This document shows positions 27,178 to 35,911 of a stretch of DNA of 64,000 bases, piece by piece. The notes beneath the pieces are model-generated. The model was not told the DNA's origin and ran no database searches. It saw nothing but the letters and a program-made list of their open reading frames with translations. Both the position numbers and the translations under genes were made by a program. Within the stretch, counting starts at the first letter, position 1. Each line of letters starts with the position of its first letter. Source of the DNA: Steroidobacteraceae bacterium (GTDB taxonomy: Bacteria; Pseudomonadota; Gammaproteobacteria; Steroidobacterales; Steroidobacteraceae). Where the stretch lies: positions 1 through 64,000 of the forward strand of contig JAFMJH010000009.1 in assembly GCA_017853555.1 (NCBI GenBank). The letters run 5' to 3'.

Positions 27178-28131
27178 TCAGCGCCGACGGCGCGGCTTCT
27201 TCTTGTGCTTGTGCTCGACCTGGCCATCACCGTGGTGATGCGCGACGTCGCCGTGCGCATGCCCGTGGTCGAAGTCGAAATCGACCGGATGGTTGTGGCC
27301 GTGATTGTTGACCCACTTGTAGAGCTCCGGATTGCGGTGCAGCAGACGGCTTGCAGCGCGCTCGCGGTTCTCTTCGATGTTGGTCCAAGGATTGAAGTGG
27401 AAGTGGTTGTAGAGTTGCGTGTCGGTACGGCCGATCGCGAGCGTACCGAGCTTGCAACCGAACGCGCCGTGGTTGATGTACGGCGGACGGTAGAAGTAGC
27501 CGCCGGTCGGCAGATCGCCGAACTGCATCATCCAGCTCGTGCCCCAGATGTGGTACGCCTCTTCGACGCAATCGTGGTACGAGATGTTGTCCTGCCAGAA
27601 GTTCGGCGTCATGCAGTACATGAACGTGAACCCGAAAGTGCGCGGATCGAAGTGCAGGATCTTCACGAAGCAACCGGGCGCCGTCGCCGGGAAGAAGTTC
27701 GTCGAGCTCCACTGCAGATCGTCATAAGCGTTCACGGTCGAGAAGCGATTGCGCTCGGCACGCGGGTGGTCGGAGTCCGACTCGACGAACGACGGTTCGC
27801 CGTGGTTGTAGAACAGCAGACCGGTGGCGCCACGACTCGAGGTGAGCGCGCCGATGGTGACGCCGGCGGGCACGAAGAAGTAACTGCCGGGGCCATAGAC
27901 CTTGTCACCGACGGTGATCGAACCGTTCATGATGAACAGTTCGTATTCGGTGTAGCTCATGCCGGGGGGCTGCTTGTAGCCGGGCTCGAAGAGCACGGTC
28001 ATCGAGCAGGCACCGTTGTCGGTGTCCAGGGAGAGCATCTTGTACTGCATGCCTTTCGGGAATCCCGGAAGGTTCAGTTTCTTGAACGAGACGTCGCGAT
28101 CGACGAACGGTTCGATATGCGGGCGTGCCAT
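27178..28131 (-). CDS. Bicupin-type protein with a histidine-rich C-terminal tail
   Basis: 317 residues, no signal peptide. Residues 40-115 look like a cupin barrel (PGMSYTEYELFIMNGSITV, GPGSYFFVPAGV) and residues 160-260 like a second one (SWMMQFGDLPTGGYFYRPPY). The exact family is not certain; DUF4437/ChrR-like cupins are the nearest that I recall. The last 42 residues hold eleven histidines in clusters (HGHNH, HGHAH, HHH, HKH) and a basic end (KKKPRRRR), which suggests metal binding. It follows the 84-residue gene by 26 nt and a terminator closes the unit. No enzyme activity is asserted. Confidence 0.7.
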   Translation of the reverse strand: MARPHIEPFVDRDVSFKKLNLPGFPKGMQYKMLSLDTDNGACSMTVLFEPGYKQPPGMSYTEYELFIMNGSITVGDKVYGPGSYFFVPAGVTIGALTSSRGATGLLFYNHGEPSFVESDSDHPRAERNRFSTVNAYDDLQWSSTNFFPATAPGCFVKILHFDPRTFGFTFMYCMTPNFWQDNISYHDCVEEAYHIWGTSWMMQFGDLPTGGYFYRPPYINHGAFGCKLGTLAIGRTDTQLYNHFHFNPWTNIEENRERAASRLLHRNPELYKWVNNHGHNHPVDFDFDHGHAHGDVAHHHGDGQVEHKHKKKPRRRR

Positions 28132-28157
28132 GTTGGGTATCTCCTACGCGGCGAGAT

Positions 28158-28412
28158 TTAGAATACGACTCGGAATTTGCGCTTGGGCTTGGTCGGAATT
28201 TCTTCCGGACTCACCTTGCGCATCTGGTCGTAGTGCACGTGCGTGCCGCGCGTCTGGATGCGCGCGAGAAAATCCGCGACCCACTTGTTGCGCTTGGGCT
28301 CGAGAGCGTCCTGCTCCTTGACGATCTTGCGGTAGCGCTTTTTTTGCTCCGCGTCTTCTTTGCGCAACCAGGCCTCGACCTCGCGGCTACGCTTGTGGGG
28401 AATCAACTTCAT
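28158..28412 (-). CDS. Small, highly basic protein of unknown function
   Basis: 84 residues, rich in Lys/Arg and Glu, mostly helical in look at residues 8-50 (EAWLRKEDAEQKKRYRKIV) and with a basic end (TKPKRKFRVVF). I recognise no family. The gene is supported by a very strong ribosome site (GGAGGAAGG, about 4 nt before the ATG) and by its fit between a GST gene (45 nt upstream) and the cupin gene (26 nt downstream). A cupin partner or nucleic-acid-binding role is possible but unproven. Confidence 0.65.
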   Translation of the reverse strand: MKLIPHKRSREVEAWLRKEDAEQKKRYRKIVKEQDALEPKRNKWVADFLARIQTRGTHVHYDQMRKVSPEEIPTKPKRKFRVVF

Positions 28413-28457
28413 GAACCTTCCTCCGAATCGCAGGACCCTGGACCCCTCGACCGATTA

Positions 28458-29222
28458 TCACCCACGCGCCCGGGCTTTGGCGCGCCCCGGCCGCCGCCCC
28501 GCGGCCTTGCGTAAACCGCTGACCACTGTGCGACCTTGGCGCAGCTGGGTGCCGCCGAACAAGGCCTCGCGGGCTTTCGCATCGGGATTGCCGATTTTCA
28601 TGCGCTGCGCAAGCAAGGCGACCCCCCGCTGCACGGCCGGGCGCGCCCCGACCGCCGCATACCAGCGCGCAACCTGCGGGAACTCGGCCAGCTCGATATG
28701 GTGCAACCAGCGCACATGGACCCACGGCCAGGTCGCCATGTCGGCGATCGAGTAATCCCCGCCCAGATACTCGACTTGGGCCAGGCGCCGATCCATCACG
28801 CCGTACAACCGCAAGGTTTCGTTGCGATAGCGGTCGATGGCGTAGCGGATCTTGCGCGGCGCATACCCCATGAAGTGCCCGCATTGTCCGAACATCGGGC
28901 CGACGTTCGCGACCTGGAACGTCAGCCACTGCAGCACTTCGTACCGGCGGCGGCGTTCGCGGGGCAGGAACCGGCCGGTCTTCTCGGCCAGGTACTGCAG
29001 AATCGCGCCCGACTCGAACAAAGCCATGGGCCGACCACCGGGCCCGTCGCGATCGACGATGGCGGGAATCTTGTTGTTCGGATTGATGCGCAGGAAGGCG
29101 GGCTCGAACTGCTCGCCGCGCAGCATGTTCACCGGCTTCACGCGGTACGGCAGCCCGCATTCCTCGAGCATGATGGGAATCTTGTGCCCGTTGGGCGTCG
29201 GCCAGTAGTAGAGGTCGATCAT
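28458..29222 (-). CDS. yfcG: YfcG-like glutathione S-transferase/disulfide reductase
   Basis: 254 residues; YfcG family throughout: IDLYYWPTPNGHKIPIMLEE with the Thr/Asn that bind glutathione, NPNNKIPAIVD, ALFESGAILQYLAEKTG, and the C-terminal GGDYSIADMATWPWV. YfcG reduces disulfides with two glutathiones and no active Cys. Here a basic tail (residues about 235-254) extends the usual length. ATG 29222 has GGAG upstream. It heads the minus-strand trio with the 84-residue protein and cupin. Confidence 0.88.
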   Translation of the reverse strand: MIDLYYWPTPNGHKIPIMLEECGLPYRVKPVNMLRGEQFEPAFLRINPNNKIPAIVDRDGPGGRPMALFESGAILQYLAEKTGRFLPRERRRRYEVLQWLTFQVANVGPMFGQCGHFMGYAPRKIRYAIDRYRNETLRLYGVMDRRLAQVEYLGGDYSIADMATWPWVHVRWLHHIELAEFPQVARWYAAVGARPAVQRGVALLAQRMKIGNPDAKAREALFGGTQLRQGRTVVSGLRKAAGRRPGRAKARARG

Positions 29223-29277
29223 GCGTTGCTCCGTTACACTCGATGTCGATCCTAACCGCCCATGATTCGGAGTCCCC

Positions 29278-30180
29278 ATGCTGAGCGCGATTCTTGCCGT
29301 CACTCTCGTCGTTCCCGACCTCCCCACGGCCGAACGGGCCTACAACGAGTGGCTCGGCTATCGCACCGTCGCAAGCGGTACGCTCGATGCGGCGCAAGCG
29401 GCCGGCTGGCAGGCGCCGCGCACCGAAGGCCGTCGCTATGCGCTCCTGCAACCGGCGAGCGGCGCGACGACCTATCTGCGCCTCGTGCAAAGCCCGGCGA
29501 CGCCCGGCTATGCCCCGATGCTCACCCACGGCTGGAATTCGAACGAAATCCTGGTCGAGGACCCGGTCGCCCTCGCCGCCAAGTTCGGCACTGATGCGCC
29601 ATTCAAAGTCATCGGCGTGCCGCGTCCACTGACCATGAGCCCATCGGTGATCGCGATGCAGGCTTTGGGGCCGGCCGGCGAACTCAATTACTTCACGCGC
29701 ATTCCGCCCGAAGGCACCGGCTTCCTGAAGGCCTCGGCAAAATCGTTCGTCGATCGCACCTTCATCGTGGTGCTCGGCGGACCTTCGATGGACGCGATGA
29801 TCGCGTTCTACCGCGATCGGCTCGGACTCGTCGTGACGCCGCCCGCGCCGGCAAAAGTCAACGTATTGCAGCAAGCCTGGGGCGTGGGCGCAGAGGCGAC
29901 CGTGCCGCTCGCGATCGCCAAGGTATCGGATCGATTTTTGATCGAACTCGATGGCTACGATGCGCACACGACGCCGCGCCCGCAGCGCGAAGGCGACCTG
30001 CCGCCGGGGCTGGCGATGGTGAGCTTCGAAACCGACGACCTCGACGCGCGCGCGCTCGACTGGCTGGTCGCGCCGCGGCGCCGTGACGATGCGCCCTATT
30101 CCGGTCGACGCGCCGGATTGTTGCGCGGCGCAGCCGGCGAACTGGTCGAACTCGTCGAAACGTCGCGCAAGGACAAATAA
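29278..30180 (+). CDS. Two-domain VOC (glyoxalase/dioxygenase-fold) protein
   Basis: 300 residues with two vicinal-oxygen-chelate modules: residues 1-130 (AILAVTLVVPDLPTAERAYNEWLG) and 155-275 (FIVVLGGPSMDAMIAFYRDRLGLVV). Members are metal-dependent dioxygenases, isomerases or resistance proteins; no specific substrate can be read. GGAG lies 8 nt before the ATG. It is divergent from the yfcG-like gene, and its 3' end overlaps the end of the convergent oppA by 85 nt. Confidence 0.8.
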   Translation: MLSAILAVTLVVPDLPTAERAYNEWLGYRTVASGTLDAAQAAGWQAPRTEGRRYALLQPASGATTYLRLVQSPATPGYAPMLTHGWNSNEILVEDPVALAAKFGTDAPFKVIGVPRPLTMSPSVIAMQALGPAGELNYFTRIPPEGTGFLKASAKSFVDRTFIVVLGGPSMDAMIAFYRDRLGLVVTPPAPAKVNVLQQAWGVGAEATVPLAIAKVSDRFLIELDGYDAHTTPRPQREGDLPPGLAMVSFETDDLDARALDWLVAPRRRDDAPYSGRRAGLLRGAAGELVELVETSRKDK

Positions 30181-31757
30181 CGCGACACGTTCACCCCGCG
30201 CACGTTGTCCACCCAGCCTGCGATGCGTGGCGAGACGAGTTTGCGACTGACGTAGACGTACAGCGGCGCGATCGGCTGGTCGCGCACCGCGGTCAGCTCG
30301 GCGCGAGTCATCAGCGACATTCTTCGAGGCGCGTCGGCGGTGCCGTCGGCCTCGCTCAGCAGACGATCGACTTCAGGGTTCGCATAACCCGACACGTTCA
30401 CGCCGCTGCCGCGTCCATCGACCAGCGCGAGATACGACATCGCATCGCGATCCTCGGCGTACCATGCGCCGCGCGCGACGTCGAAATCCCCCTGCAAGAC
30501 CGCCTGCTGATGCGACTTCATGTCGGCGCCGATCAACTCGAGACGTACGCCGAGCGGCTGCCACATCGCACTCACCGCAAGCCCGATGCGTCGCTGGGTG
30601 TCGGTGTTGTTGAGGCGATAACGCAGCACGAGCGGACGCGCGGCGTCATACCCGGCTTCGGCCAACAGGCGACGCGCCTCGGCCACGCGCCGTGGCTGCG
30701 TCCAGGTCGAATAATCGGCGCAATCGGTTTGCGGATGACCGGGAATGTCGGGCGGCACGATGCAATGCGTCACGGGTTCGCCCGCACGCAGTACGCGCGC
30801 GCTGAGCAGCGCACGATCGATGGCCATCGACAGCGCCCGTCGCACGCGCGCATCGCGCGTCGGGCCGCTGCGCACGTTGAAGGCCAGATACTCGAGCCCG
30901 ATCTGGCGCGTCAGATGCAATTGCGGGCCGTACTCGCGTCGCAACTCGTCGATCTGCTCCGAGGGCAAGGACATCACCAGATCGAGTTCGCCAGCGCGAT
31001 AACGCAGCAGCGCGATTTTGGGATCTTCGATGGGGATGTGATACACCGCATCCAGTTTCACCGTCGACGCGGCATGAAAGCGCGGATTGCGCAGCAACTT
31101 CACGTACGCGCCGGGTCGCCACTCGGCGAACGTGAACGGACCGTTGGTGACGATGTTGCCGGGCCGGGTCCATTCGCGGCCGAATTTTTCCACCACGTGC
31201 CGCGGCACCGGCATCGCGCGATGCACGGCGATTTCCGTGAAGTACGGCGCCGGATGCTCGAGTTCGACGACGACGGTGCGCGCATCGGGTGCGCGGACGC
31301 CGATCGCTTCGGGCGGCATGCGACCCTGCGCCACCTCGCGTGCGTTCTTCACGACATAGAGCAATGAAGCCGACGCCGACGCCGTCGCCGGCGCAAACAA
31401 GCGCCGGAACGAATAGACGAAGTCGGCGCTGGTGATCGGCACGCCGTCCGACCACGCGAGGTTCGGCCGCAACTTGAAGGTGTAGGTGCGGCCGTCGGGC
31501 GACACCGTCCACGACTCGGCTTGACCCGGCACCGTGCGCGCCGCGGCGTCGACGGTGGTGAGCCCCTGGAAAAGATCCTGGACTACGTTGCCGTCTTGAC
31601 CATACACCCAAAGCTGCGGATCGACGGTTTGCAGATCACCCGTGCTGAGGCGACGCAGCACGAGCTCCGCGTGCGCACTCGCGTGCACGGTGCCGATGCC
31701 GACCAGCACCAGCAAAGCGCAGATTCGACCGCGCGCGCGCAGGCGTGCGCCGATCAC
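30096..31757 (-). CDS. oppA: Oligopeptide-binding periplasmic protein OppA-like
   Basis: 553 residues; secretory signal (GRICALLVLVGIGTVHASAHA), then a family-5 solute-binding domain: LRRLSTGDLQTVDPQ, QDLFQGLTTVD, PGQAESWTVSPDGRTYTFKLR, WSDGVPITSADFVYSF, KFGREWTRPGNIVTNGPF. It closely tracks E. coli OppA. GTG 31757 overlaps the preceding stop (GTGA). The final 22 residues (DVSTSSTSSPAAP...) are low-complexity and read antisense through the VOC gene, probably a stop-loss extension. Membrane and ATPase partners are encoded separately at 36742-40482. Confidence 0.88.
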   Translation of the reverse strand: MIGARLRARGRICALLVLVGIGTVHASAHAELVLRRLSTGDLQTVDPQLWVYGQDGNVVQDLFQGLTTVDAAARTVPGQAESWTVSPDGRTYTFKLRPNLAWSDGVPITSADFVYSFRRLFAPATASASASLLYVVKNAREVAQGRMPPEAIGVRAPDARTVVVELEHPAPYFTEIAVHRAMPVPRHVVEKFGREWTRPGNIVTNGPFTFAEWRPGAYVKLLRNPRFHAASTVKLDAVYHIPIEDPKIALLRYRAGELDLVMSLPSEQIDELRREYGPQLHLTRQIGLEYLAFNVRSGPTRDARVRRALSMAIDRALLSARVLRAGEPVTHCIVPPDIPGHPQTDCADYSTWTQPRRVAEARRLLAEAGYDAARPLVLRYRLNNTDTQRRIGLAVSAMWQPLGVRLELIGADMKSHQQAVLQGDFDVARGAWYAEDRDAMSYLALVDGRGSGVNVSGYANPEVDRLLSEADGTADAPRRMSLMTRAELTAVRDQPIAPLYVYVSRKLVSPRIAGWVDNVRGVNVSRYLSLRDVSTSSTSSPAAPRNNPARRPE

Positions 31758-32515
31758 GGTTGCGCTTCGATGCACTCGTATTCGACGAGTTCGTAACGCG
31801 TCATCATGTAACCCGTCACGTAGGCGAGCAGACACACCCGATCGCCGTCGGCCGTGCACCACAGATCGTAGGGCGGATGTTTTCCCGGCTCGTTGCGGGT
31901 TTCGCCGCTGCCGTCGTCGGTGGACTCCGCGAAACGGTAATGCAGCGCATCGAACGTACCGGCCTTGACGGTGATGCGCTCCTCGCCGATCAGTTTCAAC
32001 TGGACGCCGCGCGGATGCAGCATCAAAAACGGCCCCGACGCGCCGCGGTGATCGAGCGAGCACATCAAAATGTCGTCATACACGCCCGGCCGCGTCGATC
32101 GACCTTTGCCGACCACCGCCGTCATCCACGCATCGGCCTGGATCGGGTGCGTACCGAAACCGTCGATGTGGCGCTCGGTCGGATAGCGCTGCGAGATCCG
32201 ACCTTCGGCCACCGTGTAACCCTCGCACTGCGCCTCGTGCTCGGTGAATCTGAACCAACTCGAGCCCATGAATTCATCGCCGACGGAGATGCGCACGAAG
32301 GCGTCCGAGGGTTTCCAGTCGGGCCGCAGACTCAAGGTGACGTCGCGCATCACGTTCGGCGCGTCGTCGATCTCGGTGTAGGCGCGCAGCGTGCGCCGGC
32401 CGTCACCGTTGACCGTGATGGTGAAGTACTCGCGACCGCGCTCGACGCCTTTGCGGCCCGGCTTGTCGCTCGTGTAGTGAAGTTTGCCGCGTATGCGGCG
32501 ATGCGGAATCGGCAT
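31754..32515 (-). CDS. Conserved-looking protein of unknown function, OppA operon
   Basis: 253 residues, no signal peptide or membrane segment, rich in aromatic and charged residues with many predicted strands. GRREYFTITVNGDGRRTLRA-like N-terminus, VKAGTFDALHYRF and PPYDLWCTADGDRVCLLAY near the end recall the general plan of DUF3108/DUF6134-type beta proteins, but I cannot assign it. It starts 3 nt after the GST and overlaps oppA, so it is likely tied to the same substrate. Confidence 0.65.
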   Translation of the reverse strand: MPIPHRRIRGKLHYTSDKPGRKGVERGREYFTITVNGDGRRTLRAYTEIDDAPNVMRDVTLSLRPDWKPSDAFVRISVGDEFMGSSWFRFTEHEAQCEGYTVAEGRISQRYPTERHIDGFGTHPIQADAWMTAVVGKGRSTRPGVYDDILMCSLDHRGASGPFLMLHPRGVQLKLIGEERITVKAGTFDALHYRFAESTDDGSGETRNEPGKHPPYDLWCTADGDRVCLLAYVTGYMMTRYELVEYECIEAQP

Positions 32516-32518
32516 GGC

Positions 32519-33154
32519 TCACTCCATCTTGATCAAAGGTTCACGAAATATCTTGCGACGCGACATCGACTTGAACCAGGCCGCAAGCGCCGGGCGGCCG
32601 GCGAACGGATCGTAGCGCGGATCGAGATCGACGCCCGCCTCGCCCACCTGCTTCATCTTGAGTCGCAGAAACTGCAATGCACCGACCGTACGCAACTGGC
32701 CGATGTCCAGGCGTGCGTAACCCGCGACATCACGCTCCATCTGATCGAGGATCGCGACCACTTTGCCGAAGCACCGGCGGATGTAATCGGGGCGTTGCTG
32801 ATCGCGCGGCAACCAGGTCTCGATCACCAGCAGCACGAAGGTGTCGAACAAGCCGTCGGCCATCCACGCCTGTCGCAAGGTCGTGAACCGTTGCGGGCCC
32901 TTGGCCGGAAACAAGCGGCGCCGCCGATGCAGCGAGTCGAGATATTCGTAGATCACCGGGCCACCGGAAAGATATTCGCCCGACTCGATTACCAGCGTCG
33001 GCACCTTGCCGAGCGGATTGATCGCCGCCAACGGCGTATCGACATCAAAAGGTTTGGTCGCGATCGGTTCGACGCGATCGCGCAACTCGGTGTAATTGAG
33101 CACGGCCTCGACGGTGTGCACGTAATCGCGAATGGGCGTGTAGTAAAGCTTCAA
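32519..33154 (-). CDS. Divergent glutathione S-transferase-like protein
   Basis: 211 residues with the GST layout: thioredoxin-like N-domain (KLYYTPIRDYVHTVEAVL; NPLGKVPTLVIESGEYLSGGPVIYEYLD) and an all-helical C-domain. The usual catalytic Ser/Cys of the S-P-x-x-R-K motif is not seen; IRDYVHTV stands there, so the chemistry may differ or be lost. I chose TTG 33154 because AGGAG ends 6 nt upstream; a start at 33175 would put the ribosome site inside the gene. It follows the TonB receptor terminator. Confidence 0.8.
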   Translation of the reverse strand: MKLYYTPIRDYVHTVEAVLNYTELRDRVEPIATKPFDVDTPLAAINPLGKVPTLVIESGEYLSGGPVIYEYLDSLHRRRRLFPAKGPQRFTTLRQAWMADGLFDTFVLLVIETWLPRDQQRPDYIRRCFGKVVAILDQMERDVAGYARLDIGQLRTVGALQFLRLKMKQVGEAGVDLDPRYDPFAGRPALAAWFKSMSRRKIFREPLIKME

Positions 33155-33169
33155 GAACGTCTCCTGCAA

Positions 33170-33204
33170 AAGCAAAGGGGCCGCGACTCGCGCCGCGACC
33201 CCTT
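33170..33204 (-). terminator. Hairpin terminator after the TonB receptor gene
   Basis: AAGGGGTCGCG and CGCGGCCCCTT form an 11-bp stem with one G-U pair around an 8-nt loop, followed on the minus strand by TGCTTTTG. It lies 28 nt after the TonB receptor stop and overlaps the leader of the GST gene, so it may attenuate rather than stop read-through into the GST-oppA genes. Confidence 0.6.
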
Positions 33205-33231
33205 CGAGTCAACTACTTCGACGAGTTCCGA

Positions 33232-35775
33232 TCAGAACTTGTACGAAGCGCGCACACCGTACTGACGCGGCATGTTCGGCGTCACCGCGATGCCTTGATA
33301 GAACGTCAGCAAGCCGAGGCTCGGCGCCGCGTCGAAGTCGGTCCAGCGGGCGCAAGCGGCCCAGCTGTCGTTGTCCGTGACGTTCTTGATGAAGCCCTCG
33401 ATACGCAGACCGTTCTTCTCGCCACCCGCACGCACGTTGCCGAGCGTGTAGGACTTGCAGTAGGCGAGGTTCGATTCATCCACGTAGGTCTTGCCGACGT
33501 AGTTGAGATCGCCGTTCACGAACCACTTCCATTCCGTGTTCGGAATCGCGGCCGTGTAGCCCGTCGAGATGCTGCCCGACCATTCCGGGAAGCGCGCATT
33601 CGAGTTGCCCTTCATCTGCGTGAACCCGGCGATCGGCTTCACGAAGTTGAAGATGAAGTCGTCGTACTTCGAAGACGCCCAGGTGACGGTGGCACGCGCG
33701 TCCCAGTTCTCGGTGACCAGCACCGAGCCTTCGAACTCGAGACCGTGCAACTTCGAGCTGCCCGGCACGTTCGCATTGCGGCTGTTGATCGTGGTCGCGG
33801 GCAGGCCGTTCGGACCGTTCGGGCAACCGTTGCCCGCGGTCGCGCCGGCCACGCCGCCGTGCGCGAAGCTGCCGCAGTCTTCGGTGACCACGAACAATGT
33901 GCGTCCCTTCATGTTCTTCCAGTCGCCCCAGTACGCGGCGATGTTGGTCTGGGCACGACGGTCGAGCCATTGCTGCTTCCAGCCGAGTTCGTACATCTTC
34001 AGTTCGTCGCCCGGAATGATGCCGGCCACGGACGGGAATTGCGCCTTGTATTGCGCGATTTCCCGATCGGTCGCCTTGGCGACTTCCGCGTTGATCACGC
34101 CCGGCAACACACCCTTGGCGTAGCTGAAGTACACGTTGGTTTCATCGTTCGGCGTCCAGCGCACGATCGCGCGCGGCACCGTGCTGGTCGCATCGATGCC
34201 GATCGGCGTGGCGGTGAAGATCGCCTTGCGGACCTTGTCGGTCTGACGACGCGCTTCGAGGCTCACGGACCAGGCTTCCGTGAACTCGTAGTTCACGGCG
34301 GCGAACAGACCGGTGGTCGTGACCTTGTCGGTGTTCTGCGCCAAGGAGTTCAGCGCGAAGTACGGCGTACCCGCACACGCGGCGCCCGGCGCACGGTTCA
34401 CCGTGATCGGACACACCCACAGCGAATCACCACCCGAACCGGATTGGATGAAGGTCTGCTTGTAACCGTTGTAGCCGACCAACCAGGTCAGCGCCTGCTC
34501 ACGCGGCGAGGCGAGACGGATTTCATAGCTCTGATCTTCGGAGTCCTGCGGATCTCGCGACCACCACTCCGCGCGCGGCGTGAGACCGAAGGCGCGAATC
34601 CAGTTGGCCTTCAGCTCGTTCTTGCCGGCCTGCAAGGCCAGGTTGTAACCGCCACCGAATTCGTAATCACCCTGCACCGAAAAACGCGTCACGGTGCGAA
34701 TGAGGCCGACGTGATCGATCGTCGGCACCTTGACCTGCACCGGGCTCGGCGCAGCCGCCAACTTTTCATAGACGAGGTTCGGGAAACCCTTGGCTGCGTA
34801 GATCGCCGGGAACAGCGTCGTCGGCGTGTCGATGATGTTGAAACCACCGGTGGCCGAGATCGCCTTGCCGAGTTCGGGCACGGCGCCGCAGACGTACTTC
34901 GTCGGCGAAGCCTTGGGCACCGCCGGATCACCCGTGCTGATGCTCTTGCCGGTGCACGTGTCGTTCAGGTAGCCCTCGATGATGCCACCCATCGGCGCAC
35001 CGTCTTCGTCGAGCGCGTGGAACGCACGGAACTTGATGTTGAGCGACTCGGAGGGCTGCATGTTCAACGTCAGCGAGGCCGACTTGCTGCTCTCTTCGCC
35101 GAGACCGCCGCCATCGGTGGCGCGATAGACGGCGCCGCGGTTGTAGAACCGACCGCCGATCCGGAAGGACACTTTGTCCTGCACCAGCGGACCTTCGAAG
35201 CTCGCCGAGACATCGCTGAGTCCGAAGTTGCCGCCGGTCGCGTTCAACTGACCCGAGTAGTCGGTCAGCGACGGCGTACGGGTGATGTAGTTGATGGCGC
35301 CGCCGAAGGTGCTGCGGCCGTAAGTTGCCGACTGCGGACCTTTGATGACTTCGATGCGCTCGACGTCATCGTAGGGAATCGACTGCGTACCGCCCAACAC
35401 GTACACGCCGTCGATGAACAACGAACCGAGCTGCAACGACGGGCTGTCGGAGTTCACGTTCATGCCGCGGAAGCGGATGGCGGAGGTGTAGCGGCCGGGG
35501 ATCTGACCACCCTGCTGCGAGTACTGCACGCCAGGGGCGCTCTTGGCGACGTCTTCGAGGTTGACGAAGCCTTTCTTCTCGATGTCGGCAGCGGAGAACG
35601 CGGTGATCGACACCGGAGCTTCCAACAGGCGCTCCTCGGTCTTGCGTGCCGTGACGGTGATTTCTTCGAGCACCAGCTGATTTTCTTTGGCGCTCTCCTG
35701 CGCATAGGCCGGAGCGATCGCGCCGAGCACGGTCAGAGCCGCACCCACCGAAATCGAGACAGATTTGGAATTCAT
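33232..35775 (-). CDS. TonB-dependent outer-membrane receptor
   Basis: 847 residues. A signal peptide (AALTVLGAIAPAYAQ) is followed by the TonB box region EEITVTARK, a plug domain (APVSITAFSAADIEKKG, IRFRGMNVNSDSP, VERIEVIKGPQSATYGR) and a long beta barrel ending in the Phe-terminated YGVRASYKF. It would take up a ligand using TonB-ExbBD energy. ATG 35775 was preferred over 35787 because GGAG lies in between. Its position between oppF-SDR and oppA suggests a ligand handed to the Opp importer. Confidence 0.92.
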   Translation of the reverse strand: MNSKSVSISVGAALTVLGAIAPAYAQESAKENQLVLEEITVTARKTEERLLEAPVSITAFSAADIEKKGFVNLEDVAKSAPGVQYSQQGGQIPGRYTSAIRFRGMNVNSDSPSLQLGSLFIDGVYVLGGTQSIPYDDVERIEVIKGPQSATYGRSTFGGAINYITRTPSLTDYSGQLNATGGNFGLSDVSASFEGPLVQDKVSFRIGGRFYNRGAVYRATDGGGLGEESSKSASLTLNMQPSESLNIKFRAFHALDEDGAPMGGIIEGYLNDTCTGKSISTGDPAVPKASPTKYVCGAVPELGKAISATGGFNIIDTPTTLFPAIYAAKGFPNLVYEKLAAAPSPVQVKVPTIDHVGLIRTVTRFSVQGDYEFGGGYNLALQAGKNELKANWIRAFGLTPRAEWWSRDPQDSEDQSYEIRLASPREQALTWLVGYNGYKQTFIQSGSGGDSLWVCPITVNRAPGAACAGTPYFALNSLAQNTDKVTTTGLFAAVNYEFTEAWSVSLEARRQTDKVRKAIFTATPIGIDATSTVPRAIVRWTPNDETNVYFSYAKGVLPGVINAEVAKATDREIAQYKAQFPSVAGIIPGDELKMYELGWKQQWLDRRAQTNIAAYWGDWKNMKGRTLFVVTEDCGSFAHGGVAGATAGNGCPNGPNGLPATTINSRNANVPGSSKLHGLEFEGSVLVTENWDARATVTWASSKYDDFIFNFVKPIAGFTQMKGNSNARFPEWSGSISTGYTAAIPNTEWKWFVNGDLNYVGKTYVDESNLAYCKSYTLGNVRAGGEKNGLRIEGFIKNVTDNDSWAACARWTDFDAAPSLGLLTFYQGIAVTPNMPRQYGVRASYKF

Positions 35776-35837
35776 CGAGTTCTCCATGAGTCGCCGATGT
35801 GGCGAAAACGAAACACCAGACCCCCGAGGGGCAACCG

Positions 35838-35867
35838 AGCGTAATCGTCATGAATTGATGATGTCAA
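35838..35867 (-). promoter_or_regulatory. Possible promoter of the TonB receptor gene
   Basis: On the minus strand a consensus -35 TTGACA (35862-35867) stands 18 nt upstream of a weaker TACGCT (35838-35843). It lies about 60 nt before the receptor start, in the 136-nt gap after the SDR gene. A GC-rich mini hairpin (CCCC-CGA-GGGG) sits in the predicted leader. Confidence 0.45.
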
Positions 35868-35911
35868 CCGACGACCACACCGAATGGCACGCGAATTACA
35901 GCGCCCCGGTT

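Noticed and set aside
33295-35844. 849-residue + strand open frame
   Set aside because: Antisense to the TonB receptor; the minus frame has signal peptide, plug and barrel motifs.
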